From Vibrio toranzoniae (GTDB lineage: Bacteria > Pseudomonadota > Gammaproteobacteria > Enterobacterales > Vibrionaceae), in the NCBI RefSeq assembly GCF_024347655.1, contig NZ_AP025514.1, positions 1,364,001 through 1,428,000 of the forward strand: a stretch of DNA of 64,000 nt, read 5' to 3'. Under the pieces are notes generated by a model. The model searched no databases, had not been told where the DNA came from, and was given only the letters and a program-made list of their open reading frames with translations. This document shows positions 18,214 to 27,332 of the stretch, piece by piece. Position numbers and translations under genes: made by a program. Position 1 is the stretch's first letter. Each line of letters begins with the position of its first letter.

Positions 18214-18705
18214 GTTCACGTTCCTTATGTAGGGGCTCTCTTCAATGGAGAGAAACTTATGTTTATATCCAGCTACTAAACACACGAGCAGGGTATTGCT
18301 TAGTAGATGAAGCTAAAGTTAACGGGGTGTTAATGAGTTGTCTGTAATGCGGCGATATTGAGGATAAAGAACATTGGGTGAATAAAGTTCATAAAGTTCA
18401 CGGATTGGTCACTCTCTATTATCCATAAAAGAGTCACGTATGTTGATGTAAACAAATATCTCGAGGTCACGTGCTAGATGATGAGATCTAGAATGACTGT
18501 GTTGTAGAGTGGGCGATGAATGAAAGGCGCAGGTAAATGCGAATTTTTTTCATCTGAGGGTTATATGTAAAGGCGTTATACCAGTAAGGCGTTTAAAAAC
18601 TGAAAGAAGCATAGAAAGTAGATGAGATCATAGCAATTTTGTTCAATAACGGGTTTTGAAGTTTAGGTACTTTAGTGTTTTAGCAAAAGAATAAACGGAA
18701 CTGTC
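18214..18705. other. Divergent intergenic region between tctC and the LysE gene
   Basis: This 492-base gene-free stretch must carry the tctC promoter (minus strand) and the lysE-araC promoter (plus strand). A binding site for the DcuR/CitB-type regulator would be expected here, but I could not identify one. No strong hairpin, riboswitch or small RNA signal was seen. Confidence 0.4.
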
Positions 18706-19302
18706 ATGGAACAATTATGGGTAGCTATGTTCACATTTGCGATGATTGGAGCTTTGTCACCTGGACCGGTAAATATCGTGGCAACTAGTACGTCGGCCAA
18801 TTACGGCTTAAAGGTTGCGTTGAGGTATGTAGTCGGAGCGAGTATTGCTTATGCCACCATCGTTTTTTGTTCAGGAAGTTTATTGCGATTATTAGCAAGT
18901 GGGATTCCAAATATTGCATGGTTGATGAAAATTGTAGGGACCCTATTTTTACTCTACCTCGCAAAACAAATTGCTTTTGCGCCATATCAAAGCATTGACG
19001 CTATTTCGCAAGACAAAGCCCCTAATGCGTGGCAGGGCGCATTTTTGCAATGTATAAATCCCAAGGCTTGGTTAGTTGCGATGTCGGGTATTAGTTTATA
19101 TGTTGTCGATCAGCCATCGTCTTCCATCGCGCTACTGCTCTTTACCTTGATATCTCTAGCTGCATGCTTAGTGGGGGTGGCGAGTTGGGCATTTTTAGGA
19201 CAGGCGATAAGAAAGGCATTACAATCTGAGGTGAAGCAAACAATGTTCAACTGGGGTATGGCTGGACTACTCGTCGTTTCGATAGTAAGTATTTGGGCAT
19301 AA
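18706..19302 (+). CDS. LysE/RhtB-family amino-acid exporter
   Basis: The 198-residue membrane protein has about six hydrophobic segments and the LysE/RhtB N-terminal signature ('GALSPGPVNIVATSTSANYG'), plus 'QCINPKAWLVAMSG' in the middle. Family members export amino acids such as lysine, homoserine, threonine or cysteine. The substrate here is unknown. It is followed 14 bases later by an AraC-family regulator, which probably controls it or shares its inducer. Confidence 0.9.
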   Translation: MEQLWVAMFTFAMIGALSPGPVNIVATSTSANYGLKVALRYVVGASIAYATIVFCSGSLLRLLASGIPNIAWLMKIVGTLFLLYLAKQIAFAPYQSIDAISQDKAPNAWQGAFLQCINPKAWLVAMSGISLYVVDQPSSSIALLLFTLISLAACLVGVASWAFLGQAIRKALQSEVKQTMFNWGMAGLLVVSIVSIWA

Positions 19303-19315
19303 GAAGGAGAATGAT

Positions 19316-20131
19316 ATGGCAAAGGATCGCACGGTCGCTTTTAAGCAAAGTACCTTGTTGCCGAACATTGAAATTAGAATAGCGGATAAATCGAGCGCAT
19401 GCTATGACGCGCATTCTCACGATGAATTTTCGTTTGGTGTTATTCAGCAAGGCGCTGCTCACTACCGCAACCTAGGTTCCCAACACCAAATAGGGCGTGG
19501 TGATATTGTTACTATTAACCCCTCAGATATTCATTCTTGCAATCCTGTTACGGTAAGTTGGTCTTATAACATGCTATTTGTGGATACTCATTGGATGGGT
19601 AATATCCAACAGCAAATAACAGGGGATAGACAATACGATTATTGTGCGTTTTTGCACGATTACGAGAAAGGGGGCGAGGTTAGAAACAGCTTTCAAAAGC
19701 TTTACACTTCTCTTGTTAACGGTCACTCCTATCTTGAGGCCGAAACTCATTTTTATGATTTTATTGAAGAATGTCTCCAGCAGTCGAACACCAATACCTT
19801 GCGTACAACGTCCGTGTTACCTCACCTTCAGCGCGTAAAAGAAAAACTATTCGATAACGTTGAATACAACTTGCGTTTGTCTGAGATCGCGGAAGAGGTA
19901 GGCGTTAGTCAATATCATCTTATTCGTAGTTTCAAACAGTTTTATGGGTTATCACCGCATGCGTATTTACTTGATGAACGGATTAAACGTGCGAAATCCA
20001 TGCTTAAGACAGGGCAAACAATTGTCGACACTTCAAACGCGCTTGGTTTTTCTGATCAAGCGCATTTTCAACGTAACTTTAAGAGGAGAGTGGCAGTAAC
20101 ACCAAGGGTCTATCAATCCTTTTTCCTCTGA
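19316..20131 (+). CDS. AraC-family transcriptional regulator
   Basis: The 271-residue protein has an N-terminal cupin-like sensing domain ('HSHDEFSFGVIQQGAAHYR') and a C-terminal double helix-turn-helix of about 100 residues ('LRLSEIAEEVGVSQYHLIRS', then 'ALGFSDQAHFQRNFKR'). This is the common AraC layout, with ligand binding in the cupin. It lies 14 bases after the LysE exporter gene and is most likely co-transcribed. It is a natural candidate regulator of that exporter, responding to an amino acid or amine. Confidence 0.9.
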   Translation: MAKDRTVAFKQSTLLPNIEIRIADKSSACYDAHSHDEFSFGVIQQGAAHYRNLGSQHQIGRGDIVTINPSDIHSCNPVTVSWSYNMLFVDTHWMGNIQQQITGDRQYDYCAFLHDYEKGGEVRNSFQKLYTSLVNGHSYLEAETHFYDFIEECLQQSNTNTLRTTSVLPHLQRVKEKLFDNVEYNLRLSEIAEEVGVSQYHLIRSFKQFYGLSPHAYLLDERIKRAKSMLKTGQTIVDTSNALGFSDQAHFQRNFKRRVAVTPRVYQSFFL

Positions 20132-20176
20132 TTTGATCGTTGTAATTCGCTCCTTCTTAAATACTACCTTAGTCTT

Positions 20177-20190
20177 AATTGTCGACAATT
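20177..20190. promoter_or_regulatory. GntR operator candidate 1
   Basis: AATTGTCGACAATT is a perfect 14-bp palindrome, about 96 bases before the start of the GntR regulator gene. A second near-identical copy lies 62 bases downstream. FCD-type GntR dimers bind short palindromes of this kind, so autoregulation of the whole prp operon is likely. Confidence 0.6.
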
Positions 20191-20238
20191 TTCTTGATTG
20201 TCGATGATTTAATCGTGTATTTTATGTTCATGTTATGA

Positions 20239-20252
20239 AATTGTTGACAATT
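20239..20252. promoter_or_regulatory. GntR operator candidate 2
   Basis: AATTGTTGACAATT matches the upstream palindrome at 13 of 14 positions. Its centre lies 62 bases away, close to six helical turns. It would overlap the second to sixth codons if translation began at 20235, one reason for preferring the later start at 20286. Confidence 0.55.
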
Positions 20253-20285
20253 AACGTTCAACAATCAGAAGTGAGCAGCGTGAAT

Positions 20286-21005
20286 ATGAATACTGCGATA
20301 AAAGATCTCACCTTAAGTACAAATACGAAAACTCGTGTGAGCGATAAAGAAAACACCAAGTCAGAAAACCTGACGGAATACCTCGTTGAGGCGATTGTTA
20401 ACGGTGAATTACCTCCGGGCAGTAAGATCTCGGAACCCGAGCTGGCTAAACGCTTTGAGGTAAGCCGAGGCCCATTGCGTGAAGCGATAATGCGGGTTGA
20501 AGGGCTAGGGCTGATTGAGCGAATTCCTCATGTTGGCGCGCGAGTGATTACCTTTTCGGCTGACAAGCTACTTGAGCTTTACGCGGTGCGAGAAGCATTA
20601 GAAGGCATGGCAGCAAGGCTAGCCGCAAGACACATCACACAAGAAGAGCTTATCGGGCTTGAAGGGTTATTGTCGACACACTCTCAGTATATCGATGAAG
20701 TAGAGGGCTCTTCCTATTTCCACCAACACGGTGATTTCGATTTCCATTATCGAATCATTAAAGCCAGCCGCAACAGCAAACTCATTTCTCTACTTTGTGA
20801 TGAGCTTTATCACTTATTACGCATGTATCGCTACCAATCGCCTAGAGCACAGTCTCGCCCAAAAGAGGCGCTTGATGAACATAAATATATCCTACAAGCA
20901 ATCCGCAACCGTGATGAAGAGCTGGCAGAAATGCTGATGCGACGACATATCTCCGGTAGTCGACTGCTTATCGAACAACAAATTCAATCCAAAGATATGG
21001 ATTAA
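20286..21005 (+). CDS. GntR/FCD-family regulator of the propionate operon
   Basis: The protein has an N-terminal winged helix ('[20 protein letters not shown]', recognition helix '[18 protein letters not shown]') and a C-terminal all-helical FCD ligand domain with metal-type His residues. It lies 37 bases upstream of prpB and heads the operon, so it is probably a repressor relieved by a 2-methylcitrate-cycle intermediate. GntR-type prp regulators are known in marine gammaproteobacteria, in place of the sigma-54 activator PrpR of enterics. The start at 20286 gives 239 residues; a frame from 20235 would translate through operator 2. Confidence 0.88.
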   Translation: MNTAIKDLTLSTNTKTRVSDKENTKSENLTEYLVEAIVNGELPPGSKISEPELAKRFEVSRGPLREAIMRVEGLGLIERIPHVGARVITFSADKLLELYAVREALEGMAARLAARHITQEELIGLEGLLSTHSQYIDEVEGSSYFHQHGDFDFHYRIIKASRNSKLISLLCDELYHLLRMYRYQSPRAQSRPKEALDEHKYILQAIRNRDEELAEMLMRRHISGSRLLIEQQIQSKDMD

Positions 21006-21042
21006 CAGGCTTACAAATACACAATTAACAGGGAGTGTCATT

Positions 21043-21939
21043 ATGAAGTTATCAGCAGGAGCAAAGTTCCGACAAGCTGTGCAAGACAATGATCCACTGC
21101 AGATCGTCGGCACGGTGAATCCGTACTGCGCGATGATGGCAAAGAATTTGGGTCATCAGGCTATCTACTTGTCTGGTGGAGGTATCGCCAATGCGTCTTA
21201 CGGTTTACCTGATCTGGGTATTACCACATTGAACGATGTGTTGGTGGATGTGGAACGTATTACCAACGCGTGTGATTTACCTTTGCTGGTGGATATCGAT
21301 ACGGGATTTGGCGGTGCGTTCAATATTGCACGTACAATTCGAGCGATGGAAAAAGCGGGCGCTGCGGCTATCCATATGGAAGACCAAGTGGCACAAAAAC
21401 GCTGTGGTCATCGTCCCAATAAAGCGATTGTTAGTCAGCAAGAGATGGTCGATAGAGTTAAGGCTGCAACCGATGCCAGAACCGACGAAAGCTTTGTGAT
21501 TATGGCTCGTACGGATGCATTGGCGGTTGAAGGAATAGACAGTGCGATTGAACGCGCGATTGCGTGTGTTGAAGCGGGTGCGGACATGATTTTCCCTGAA
21601 GCGATGAACCAACTCGACCAATACGTGAAGTTCTCGGCGGCGCTGAAATCAGCGACGGGTAAGCACGTGCCTGTTCTCGCAAACATCACTGAATTCGGCC
21701 AAACACCACTTTACAACTGCAAAGAACTGGCGCAATCGAGTGTCGACATGGTGCTTTATCCACTCAGTGCATTCCGTGCGATGAACAAAGCCGCGGAGAA
21801 TGTTTATAAACACTTGTTAGTTGAAGGTAATCAAGAAGCACTGCTGGATTCCATGCAAACTCGTAAAGAGCTTTATGAACACCTGAATTACCACGATTAC
21901 GAGAACAAGCTTGATCAGTTGTTTTCGAGTGAAGAATAA
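21043..21939 (+). CDS. prpB: 2-methylisocitrate lyase
   Basis: PrpB cleaves 2-methylisocitrate to pyruvate and succinate, the last step of the 2-methylcitrate cycle. The 298-residue protein belongs to the isocitrate lyase/PEP mutase superfamily. The catalytic cysteine loop reads 'KRCGHRPNK', and '[16 protein letters not shown]' and '[11 protein letters not shown]' are the expected metal- and substrate-binding segments. It has a GGGAG ribosome-binding site and is the first enzyme gene of the operon. Confidence 0.95.
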   Translation: MKLSAGAKFRQAVQDNDPLQIVGTVNPYCAMMAKNLGHQAIYLSGGGIANASYGLPDLGITTLNDVLVDVERITNACDLPLLVDIDTGFGGAFNIARTIRAMEKAGAAAIHMEDQVAQKRCGHRPNKAIVSQQEMVDRVKAATDARTDESFVIMARTDALAVEGIDSAIERAIACVEAGADMIFPEAMNQLDQYVKFSAALKSATGKHVPVLANITEFGQTPLYNCKELAQSSVDMVLYPLSAFRAMNKAAENVYKHLLVEGNQEALLDSMQTRKELYEHLNYHDYENKLDQLFSSEE

Positions 21940-22098
21940 ATCCCAGTTCAATTAATAAAAATCAACTTAATCCAATAACGTGAAATGGTTAGTCAGCCAC
22001 ATCGGGTCCGTGAAATCGAGTGAGATAGTCGTGGTCATCGAATACAAATAGTCAGCACCAAAGAGTGCAGGGCGGCTAACCCAGAGAAGGAGTTCATC

Positions 22099-23301
22099 AT
22101 GTCTGTATCTTTGAGTGATAAAGCAACTGTCGATAATGCTTCAACAGTAAACCAACAAGAGAGTACCAAACCGTCTAGCGCACCGGCGATTGGCGGTGCT
22201 GGTCTGCGTGGCCAGAGTGCTGGAACTACGGCGCTGTGTACGGTAGGAAAATCAGGAACCGGTTTAACTTACCGTGGCTATGATATTACCGACCTTGCTA
22301 ATCATGCTCAATTTGAAGAAGTGGCACATCTGCTATTAAGAGGCCATTTGCCCAGTGAAAAAGAGCTAGACGATTACAAAACATTGTTGGTTGGTCTACG
22401 CGGCTTGTCTCAACCGTTGAAAGCGGCGTTAGAGCTTATTCCTGCTGACGCTCACCCTATGGATGTGATGAGAACGGGTTGCTCAATGTTGGGTAACTTA
22501 GAGCAAGAATCAGACTTCTCTGAGCAGCTATCGGCAACAGAACGTATGCTTGCACTTTTCCCTGCCATTATCTGCTATTGGTACCGCTTCAGTCACGATG
22601 GCGTGCGAATTGATACTGAAGATAAAAGCGAAGCATGTCTGGGTGGTTACTTCTTGAAGATGCTAACGGACAAAGCGCCGAGTGAACTGCATAAGAAGGT
22701 AATGCACTGTTCGCTAACGCTTTACGCAGAACATGAGTTTAATGCCTCTACCTTTGCGGCTCGTGTTTGTGCGTCAACGCTGTCGGATATCCATTCGTGT
22801 GTAACAGCAGCGATTGGAACGCTAAGAGGCCCGCTGCATGGTGGCGCGAATGAAGCGGCAATGGACATGATCCAAGGTTGGAAAACCGCCGATGAAGCTG
22901 AAGCGAGTATCATGAAGATGCTTGCTAATAAAGATAAAATCATGGGCTTCGGTCATGCCATTTATCGTGAGAGTGACCCACGCAACGCGCTGATTAAATG
23001 TTGGTCAAAAGAACTTGCTCAAGAAGTGGGCGATGAGCAGCTCTACGCGGTATCTGAGCGCGTTGAAGCGGTCATGAAGCGTGAGAAAGGCCTGTTCTGT
23101 AATGCGGATTTCTTCCATGCCTCTGCCTATCACTTCATGGACATCCCAACCAAACTGTTTACGCCTATCTTTGTGATGAGTCGCCTCACAGGTTGGACGG
23201 CGCATGTGTTCGAGCAAAGAGAAAACAATCGTATCATTCGCCCCAGTGCAGACTACACCGGGCCAGAACATCAAGACTGGCTACCTATTCATCTACGTTA
23301 A
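22099..23301 (+). CDS. prpC: 2-methylcitrate synthase
   Basis: PrpC condenses propionyl-CoA with oxaloacetate to 2-methylcitrate. The 400-residue citrate synthase-fold protein has 'GLTYRGYDITDLA' near the N-terminus and the active-site segments 'GPLHGGANEAA' and 'GFGHAIYRESDPRN'. The N-terminal 30 residues are Ser/Thr-rich and probably disordered, somewhat longer than in enteric PrpC. It follows prpB by 159 bases and precedes acnD. An ordinary citrate synthase is less likely given the operon. Confidence 0.95.
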   Translation: MSVSLSDKATVDNASTVNQQESTKPSSAPAIGGAGLRGQSAGTTALCTVGKSGTGLTYRGYDITDLANHAQFEEVAHLLLRGHLPSEKELDDYKTLLVGLRGLSQPLKAALELIPADAHPMDVMRTGCSMLGNLEQESDFSEQLSATERMLALFPAIICYWYRFSHDGVRIDTEDKSEACLGGYFLKMLTDKAPSELHKKVMHCSLTLYAEHEFNASTFAARVCASTLSDIHSCVTAAIGTLRGPLHGGANEAAMDMIQGWKTADEAEASIMKMLANKDKIMGFGHAIYRESDPRNALIKCWSKELAQEVGDEQLYAVSERVEAVMKREKGLFCNADFFHASAYHFMDIPTKLFTPIFVMSRLTGWTAHVFEQRENNRIIRPSADYTGPEHQDWLPIHLR

Positions 23302-23379
23302 CCCTTTTGTCTCAAGGCGACTCATATATCGAGTTGTCCTTGAGATCTAATGAATAGAATTTTAGATAATGGTGGATGT

Positions 23380-26034
23380 ATGCCTGATATGAAAATTGAT
23401 AAAAAACAGAGTCTTGAGCAGAGTGTAGGCGTTAAAAATAGCCAATACAGAAAGGTTTTACCGGGAACTAGCTTAGAATATTTTGATGCTCGAGAAGCGG
23501 TAGAAGCAATATCTCCGGGTAGCTATAAAACCTTGCCTTATACGTCGAGAGTATTGGCGGAGCAATTGGTAAGACGCTGTGACCCAGTTGCTCTTGAAGA
23601 CAGTTTGAAGCAGATCATTGAGCGTAAGAGCGACTTAGACTTTCCTTGGTATCCTGCGCGTGTGGTGTGTCATGACATTCTAGGTCAAACCGCGTTAGTT
23701 GATTTAGCGGGTTTACGAGATGCGATTGCCGACCAAGGCGGAGACCCCGCCAAGGTGAACCCCGTTGTTGAAACTCAACTGATTGTTGATCACTCTCTGG
23801 CAGTGGAACACGCAGGCTTTGATAGCGAAGCCTTTGATAAAAACCGCGCCATTGAAGAGCGCAGAAACGAAGACCGTTTTCATTTTATTGAATGGTGTAA
23901 AACCGCGTTTAAAAACGTGAGTGTGATCCCGGCTGGTAACGGGATCATGCACCAGATCAATTTGGAGAAAATGTCTCCGGTTATTCAATCTAAAGAAGGC
24001 ATTGCGTTCCCAGATACCTGTGTTGGTACTGATAGCCACACTCCTCACGTTGATGCGTTGGGTGTTATTGCGATTGGAGTGGGCGGATTGGAAGCGGAGA
24101 CGGTAATGCTAGGTCGTCCGTCGATGATGCGTTTACCAGATATTGTGGGCGTTAAGCTAACGGGTCAGAGACAAGAAGGTATTACAGCAACGGACATTGT
24201 GCTTGCGATTACTGAGTTCCTTCGCAATCAGAGAGTGGTCTCAAGCTATTTGGAATTCTTCGGTGAAGGGGCTCGTGCGCTAACCATTGGTGACCGCGCA
24301 ACAATATCTAACATGACACCAGAATATGGTGCGACAGCGGGTATGTTCTACATCGATGAACAGACCATTCAATATCTCAAGCTTACAGGGCGAGAGCCTG
24401 AACAGGTTGAGTTAATTGAGCTTTATGCTAAGCAAACCGGACTGTGGGCTGATGACTTAGAGTCCGCCCAATACGAACGTGTGCTTGAGTTTGATTTGTC
24501 TAAAGTTGAACGCAACCTTGCAGGGCCATCCAATCCTCATCGCCGTTTGCCAACCAGCGAACTTGCCAAGCAAGGAATCAGTCAAGCATCTTGGAAAGAG
24601 CAGCACGCTGAACAATATTCCGACGACCAGATGCCAGATGGCGCCGTGATCATTGCGGCGATTACGTCTTGCACCAATACCAGTAATCCAAGAAATGTCG
24701 TCGCCGCTGCTTTGGTCGCTAAAAAAGCCAATCATCTTGGATTAGTTCGAAAGCCATGGGTGAAAACCTCATTTGCACCGGGTTCTAAAGTTGCCAAGCT
24801 CTATCTTGAGTCTGCAGGTTTGCTTCCTGAGCTGGAACAATTAGGCTTTGGTATCGTCGGTTATGCGTGTACGACTTGTAACGGAATGAGTGGGGCGTTG
24901 GACCCTAAAATCCAACAAGAGATCATCGACCGCGACCTCTATTCAACCGCCGTGTTATCTGGGAACCGAAATTTTGATGGTCGAATCCATCCTTATGCTA
25001 AACAGGCGTTTCTAGCGTCACCGCCATTGGTGGTTGCTTATGCCTTGGCTGGTACGATTCGCTTTGATATCGAGAAAGACAGCCTAGGTATAGACGACAG
25101 TGGTAAGCCAATCTATCTAAGTGATTTGTGGCCAAGCGATGCAGAGATCGATGCGGTTGTCGGTGAGCATGTTAAACCTCAGCAATTCCAACAAATTTAC
25201 GTAAAAATGTTCCAGCCAGACGAGGGTCAGGTAACTACTGAACCGCTTTATGACTGGCGATCTCAAAGTACCTATATTCGAAGACCACCTTATTGGGAAG
25301 GTGCACTCGCAGGGGAGCGAAGCCTTTCTAGTATGAGACCGTTAGCGATCTTAGGCGACAACATCACCACCGATCATCTCTCACCATCAAACGCGATTCT
25401 TGCATCAAGTGCCGCTGGTGAGTACTTGGCGAAAATGGAAGTACCAGAAGAGGACTTTAACTCGTATGCGACTCACCGAGGCGATCATCTTACGGCACAA
25501 AGAGCGACGTTCGCCAACCCGAAGCTGTTTAATGAAATGGTGAAGGACGCTGGAGAAGTCGTGCAAGGTTCACTAGCTAGAGTTGAACCCGAGGGGCAGG
25601 TTACTCGCATGTGGGAAGCGATAGAAACCTACATGAACCGTAAACAACCTTTGATTGTTGTGGCTGGCGCAGACTATGGACAAGGTTCATCACGCGACTG
25701 GGCGGCTAAAGGAGTGCGCTTAGCGGGTGTTGAAGTGATTGTTGCTGAAGGCTTTGAGCGAATCCACAGAACCAACTTAGTGGGTATGGGCGTTTTGCCG
25801 TTGCAATTCAAAGCAGGAACGGATCGCAACACCTTAGAACTCGATGGCACCGAGCTTTACGACGTTTACGGCGACATTGAAGCGGGTTCTGATTTGGCTC
25901 TAGTAATCACTCGCAAAAACGGTGAGAAACTCGATGTGCCAGTAACCTGCCGACTAGACACGGCAGACGAAGTGAGTGTGTATAGCGCTGGTGGCGTATT
26001 ACAACGCTTTGCCAAAGACTTTCTCGCGCAATAG
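23380..26034 (+). CDS. acnD: Fe-S-dependent 2-methylcitrate dehydratase AcnD
   Basis: AcnD is the aconitase-like enzyme that replaces PrpD in many marine bacteria, dehydrating 2-methylcitrate to 2-methylaconitate. The protein (884 residues from 23380) carries the aconitase [4Fe-4S] cysteines in 'TSCTNTSNPRN' and 'CTTCNGMSG', the substrate motif 'GNRNFDGRIHP', and the C-terminal swivel domain with 'YGQGSSRDWAAKG'. The start is uncertain: ATG codons at 23350, 23380 and 23389 are in frame, and only the second has a GGTGG close by. AcnD works with PrpF, encoded immediately downstream. Confidence 0.94.
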   Translation: MPDMKIDKKQSLEQSVGVKNSQYRKVLPGTSLEYFDAREAVEAISPGSYKTLPYTSRVLAEQLVRRCDPVALEDSLKQIIERKSDLDFPWYPARVVCHDILGQTALVDLAGLRDAIADQGGDPAKVNPVVETQLIVDHSLAVEHAGFDSEAFDKNRAIEERRNEDRFHFIEWCKTAFKNVSVIPAGNGIMHQINLEKMSPVIQSKEGIAFPDTCVGTDSHTPHVDALGVIAIGVGGLEAETVMLGRPSMMRLPDIVGVKLTGQRQEGITATDIVLAITEFLRNQRVVSSYLEFFGEGARALTIGDRATISNMTPEYGATAGMFYIDEQTIQYLKLTGREPEQVELIELYAKQTGLWADDLESAQYERVLEFDLSKVERNLAGPSNPHRRLPTSELAKQGISQASWKEQHAEQYSDDQMPDGAVIIAAITSCTNTSNPRNVVAAALVAKKANHLGLVRKPWVKTSFAPGSKVAKLYLESAGLLPELEQLGFGIVGYACTTCNGMSGALDPKIQQEIIDRDLYSTAVLSGNRNFDGRIHPYAKQAFLASPPLVVAYALAGTIRFDIEKDSLGIDDSGKPIYLSDLWPSDAEIDAVVGEHVKPQQFQQIYVKMFQPDEGQVTTEPLYDWRSQSTYIRRPPYWEGALAGERSLSSMRPLAILGDNITTDHLSPSNAILASSAAGEYLAKMEVPEEDFNSYATHRGDHLTAQRATFANPKLFNEMVKDAGEVVQGSLARVEPEGQVTRMWEAIETYMNRKQPLIVVAGADYGQGSSRDWAAKGVRLAGVEVIVAEGFERIHRTNLVGMGVLPLQFKAGTDRNTLELDGTELYDVYGDIEAGSDLALVITRKNGEKLDVPVTCRLDTADEVSVYSAGGVLQRFAKDFLAQ

Positions 26035-26043
26035 GAGCCTGTG

Positions 26044-27216
26044 ATGAACGCTAAACAGATAAAAGTCCCGGCAACTTATATGCGTGGAGGAACCAGCAAA
26101 GGTGTTTTCTTCTGCTTGAATGACTTACCAGAAGCGGCGCAAGTTGCGGGCCCTGCGAGAGACGAATTCCTTCTGCGTGTGATTGGCAGCCCAGATCCTT
26201 ATGGTAAGCAAACTGATGGTATGGGCGGTGCGACGTCCAGCACCAGCAAAACTGTCATTGTGTCGAAGAGTGGTAAAGCCGATCACGATGTTGATTATCT
26301 CTTTGGTCAAGTGGCGATAGACAAGCCATTTGTCGATTGGAGCGGCAACTGCGGGAACTTGTCTGCAGCGGTTGGCCCGTTTGCTATTCATAGTGGCTTA
26401 GTCGACTCGAATCGTATTCCAGAAAATGGTGTGGTCGAGGTGCGAGTATGGCAAGTGAACATAGAGAAAACCATCATTGTTCATGTGCCTATCGTGGATG
26501 GTGAAGTCCAGGAGTTGGGCGATTTTGAACTCGATGGTGTCACTTTCCCCGCCGCTGAAATTCAGGTTGATTTTCTGGACCCTACAGACGCGAGTGGATC
26601 GATGTTTCCGACGGGAAATGTGGTCGATTTCTTAGATGTTCCAGAGCTAGGTTGCATCAAAGCGACTTATATTAATGCGGGGATTCCGACCATTTTTGTT
26701 GATGCGGAATCGGTCGGATATCTAGGCACTGAGCTTCAACCAGATATCAATAGCGATCCAAAAGCCTTGGCACTGTTTGAATCCATCCGAGCGCATGGCG
26801 CCGTTGCGATGGGGCTTATTGATTCGTTAGAACAAGCTGAATCTCGCCAACACACACCTAAAGTCGCCTTTGTTGCTAAGCCACAATCGTATCGAGCCTC
26901 AAGTGGTAAACCTATTTCAGCTGACGATACCGACCTTCTGGTGCGTGCTTTGTCTATGGGGCAACTGCATCACGCCATGATGGGCACAGCAGCGGTTGCG
27001 ATTGCTTCAGCGGCAAGTGTCCCGGGAACTTTAGTGAATTTAGCGGCGGGAGGAAGCTCTCGTGACTTTGTGACCTTTGGTCATCCATCAGGAACCTTGA
27101 AGGTGGGTGCGAAAGCTTTGCAGACCGAAAGCGGTTGGAAAATAGAAAGGGCGATCATGAGCCGTAGTGCCCGAGTGATTATGGAAGGTGCCATTCGTGT
27201 GCCTTTTCCCAAGTAA
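26044..27216 (+). CDS. prpF: 2-methylaconitate isomerase PrpF
   Basis: PrpF isomerises the 2-methylaconitate made by AcnD so that aconitase can hydrate it to 2-methylisocitrate. The 390-residue protein has 'YMRGGTSKGVFF' at its N-terminus and 'DGMGGATSSTSKT', both typical of the PrpF/DiaA-epimerase-fold family. An AGGAG that overlaps the acnD stop codon lies 6 bases before the ATG at 26044; a GTG at 26041 is the alternative start. The tight junction indicates coupling to acnD. Confidence 0.94.
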   Translation: MNAKQIKVPATYMRGGTSKGVFFCLNDLPEAAQVAGPARDEFLLRVIGSPDPYGKQTDGMGGATSSTSKTVIVSKSGKADHDVDYLFGQVAIDKPFVDWSGNCGNLSAAVGPFAIHSGLVDSNRIPENGVVEVRVWQVNIEKTIIVHVPIVDGEVQELGDFELDGVTFPAAEIQVDFLDPTDASGSMFPTGNVVDFLDVPELGCIKATYINAGIPTIFVDAESVGYLGTELQPDINSDPKALALFESIRAHGAVAMGLIDSLEQAESRQHTPKVAFVAKPQSYRASSGKPISADDTDLLVRALSMGQLHHAMMGTAAVAIASAASVPGTLVNLAAGGSSRDFVTFGHPSGTLKVGAKALQTESGWKIERAIMSRSARVIMEGAIRVPFPK

Positions 27217-27332
27217 AGCGATTGTCGTGAGCGGTTAAATGTTCCGAAAACAATGCTGAGAAAAGAGTGCAACCAAGTGCTACTGCCAAAGGCTAGCCGC
27301 TTGGGAAATGGATAAATCATGGAGGAGGCACT

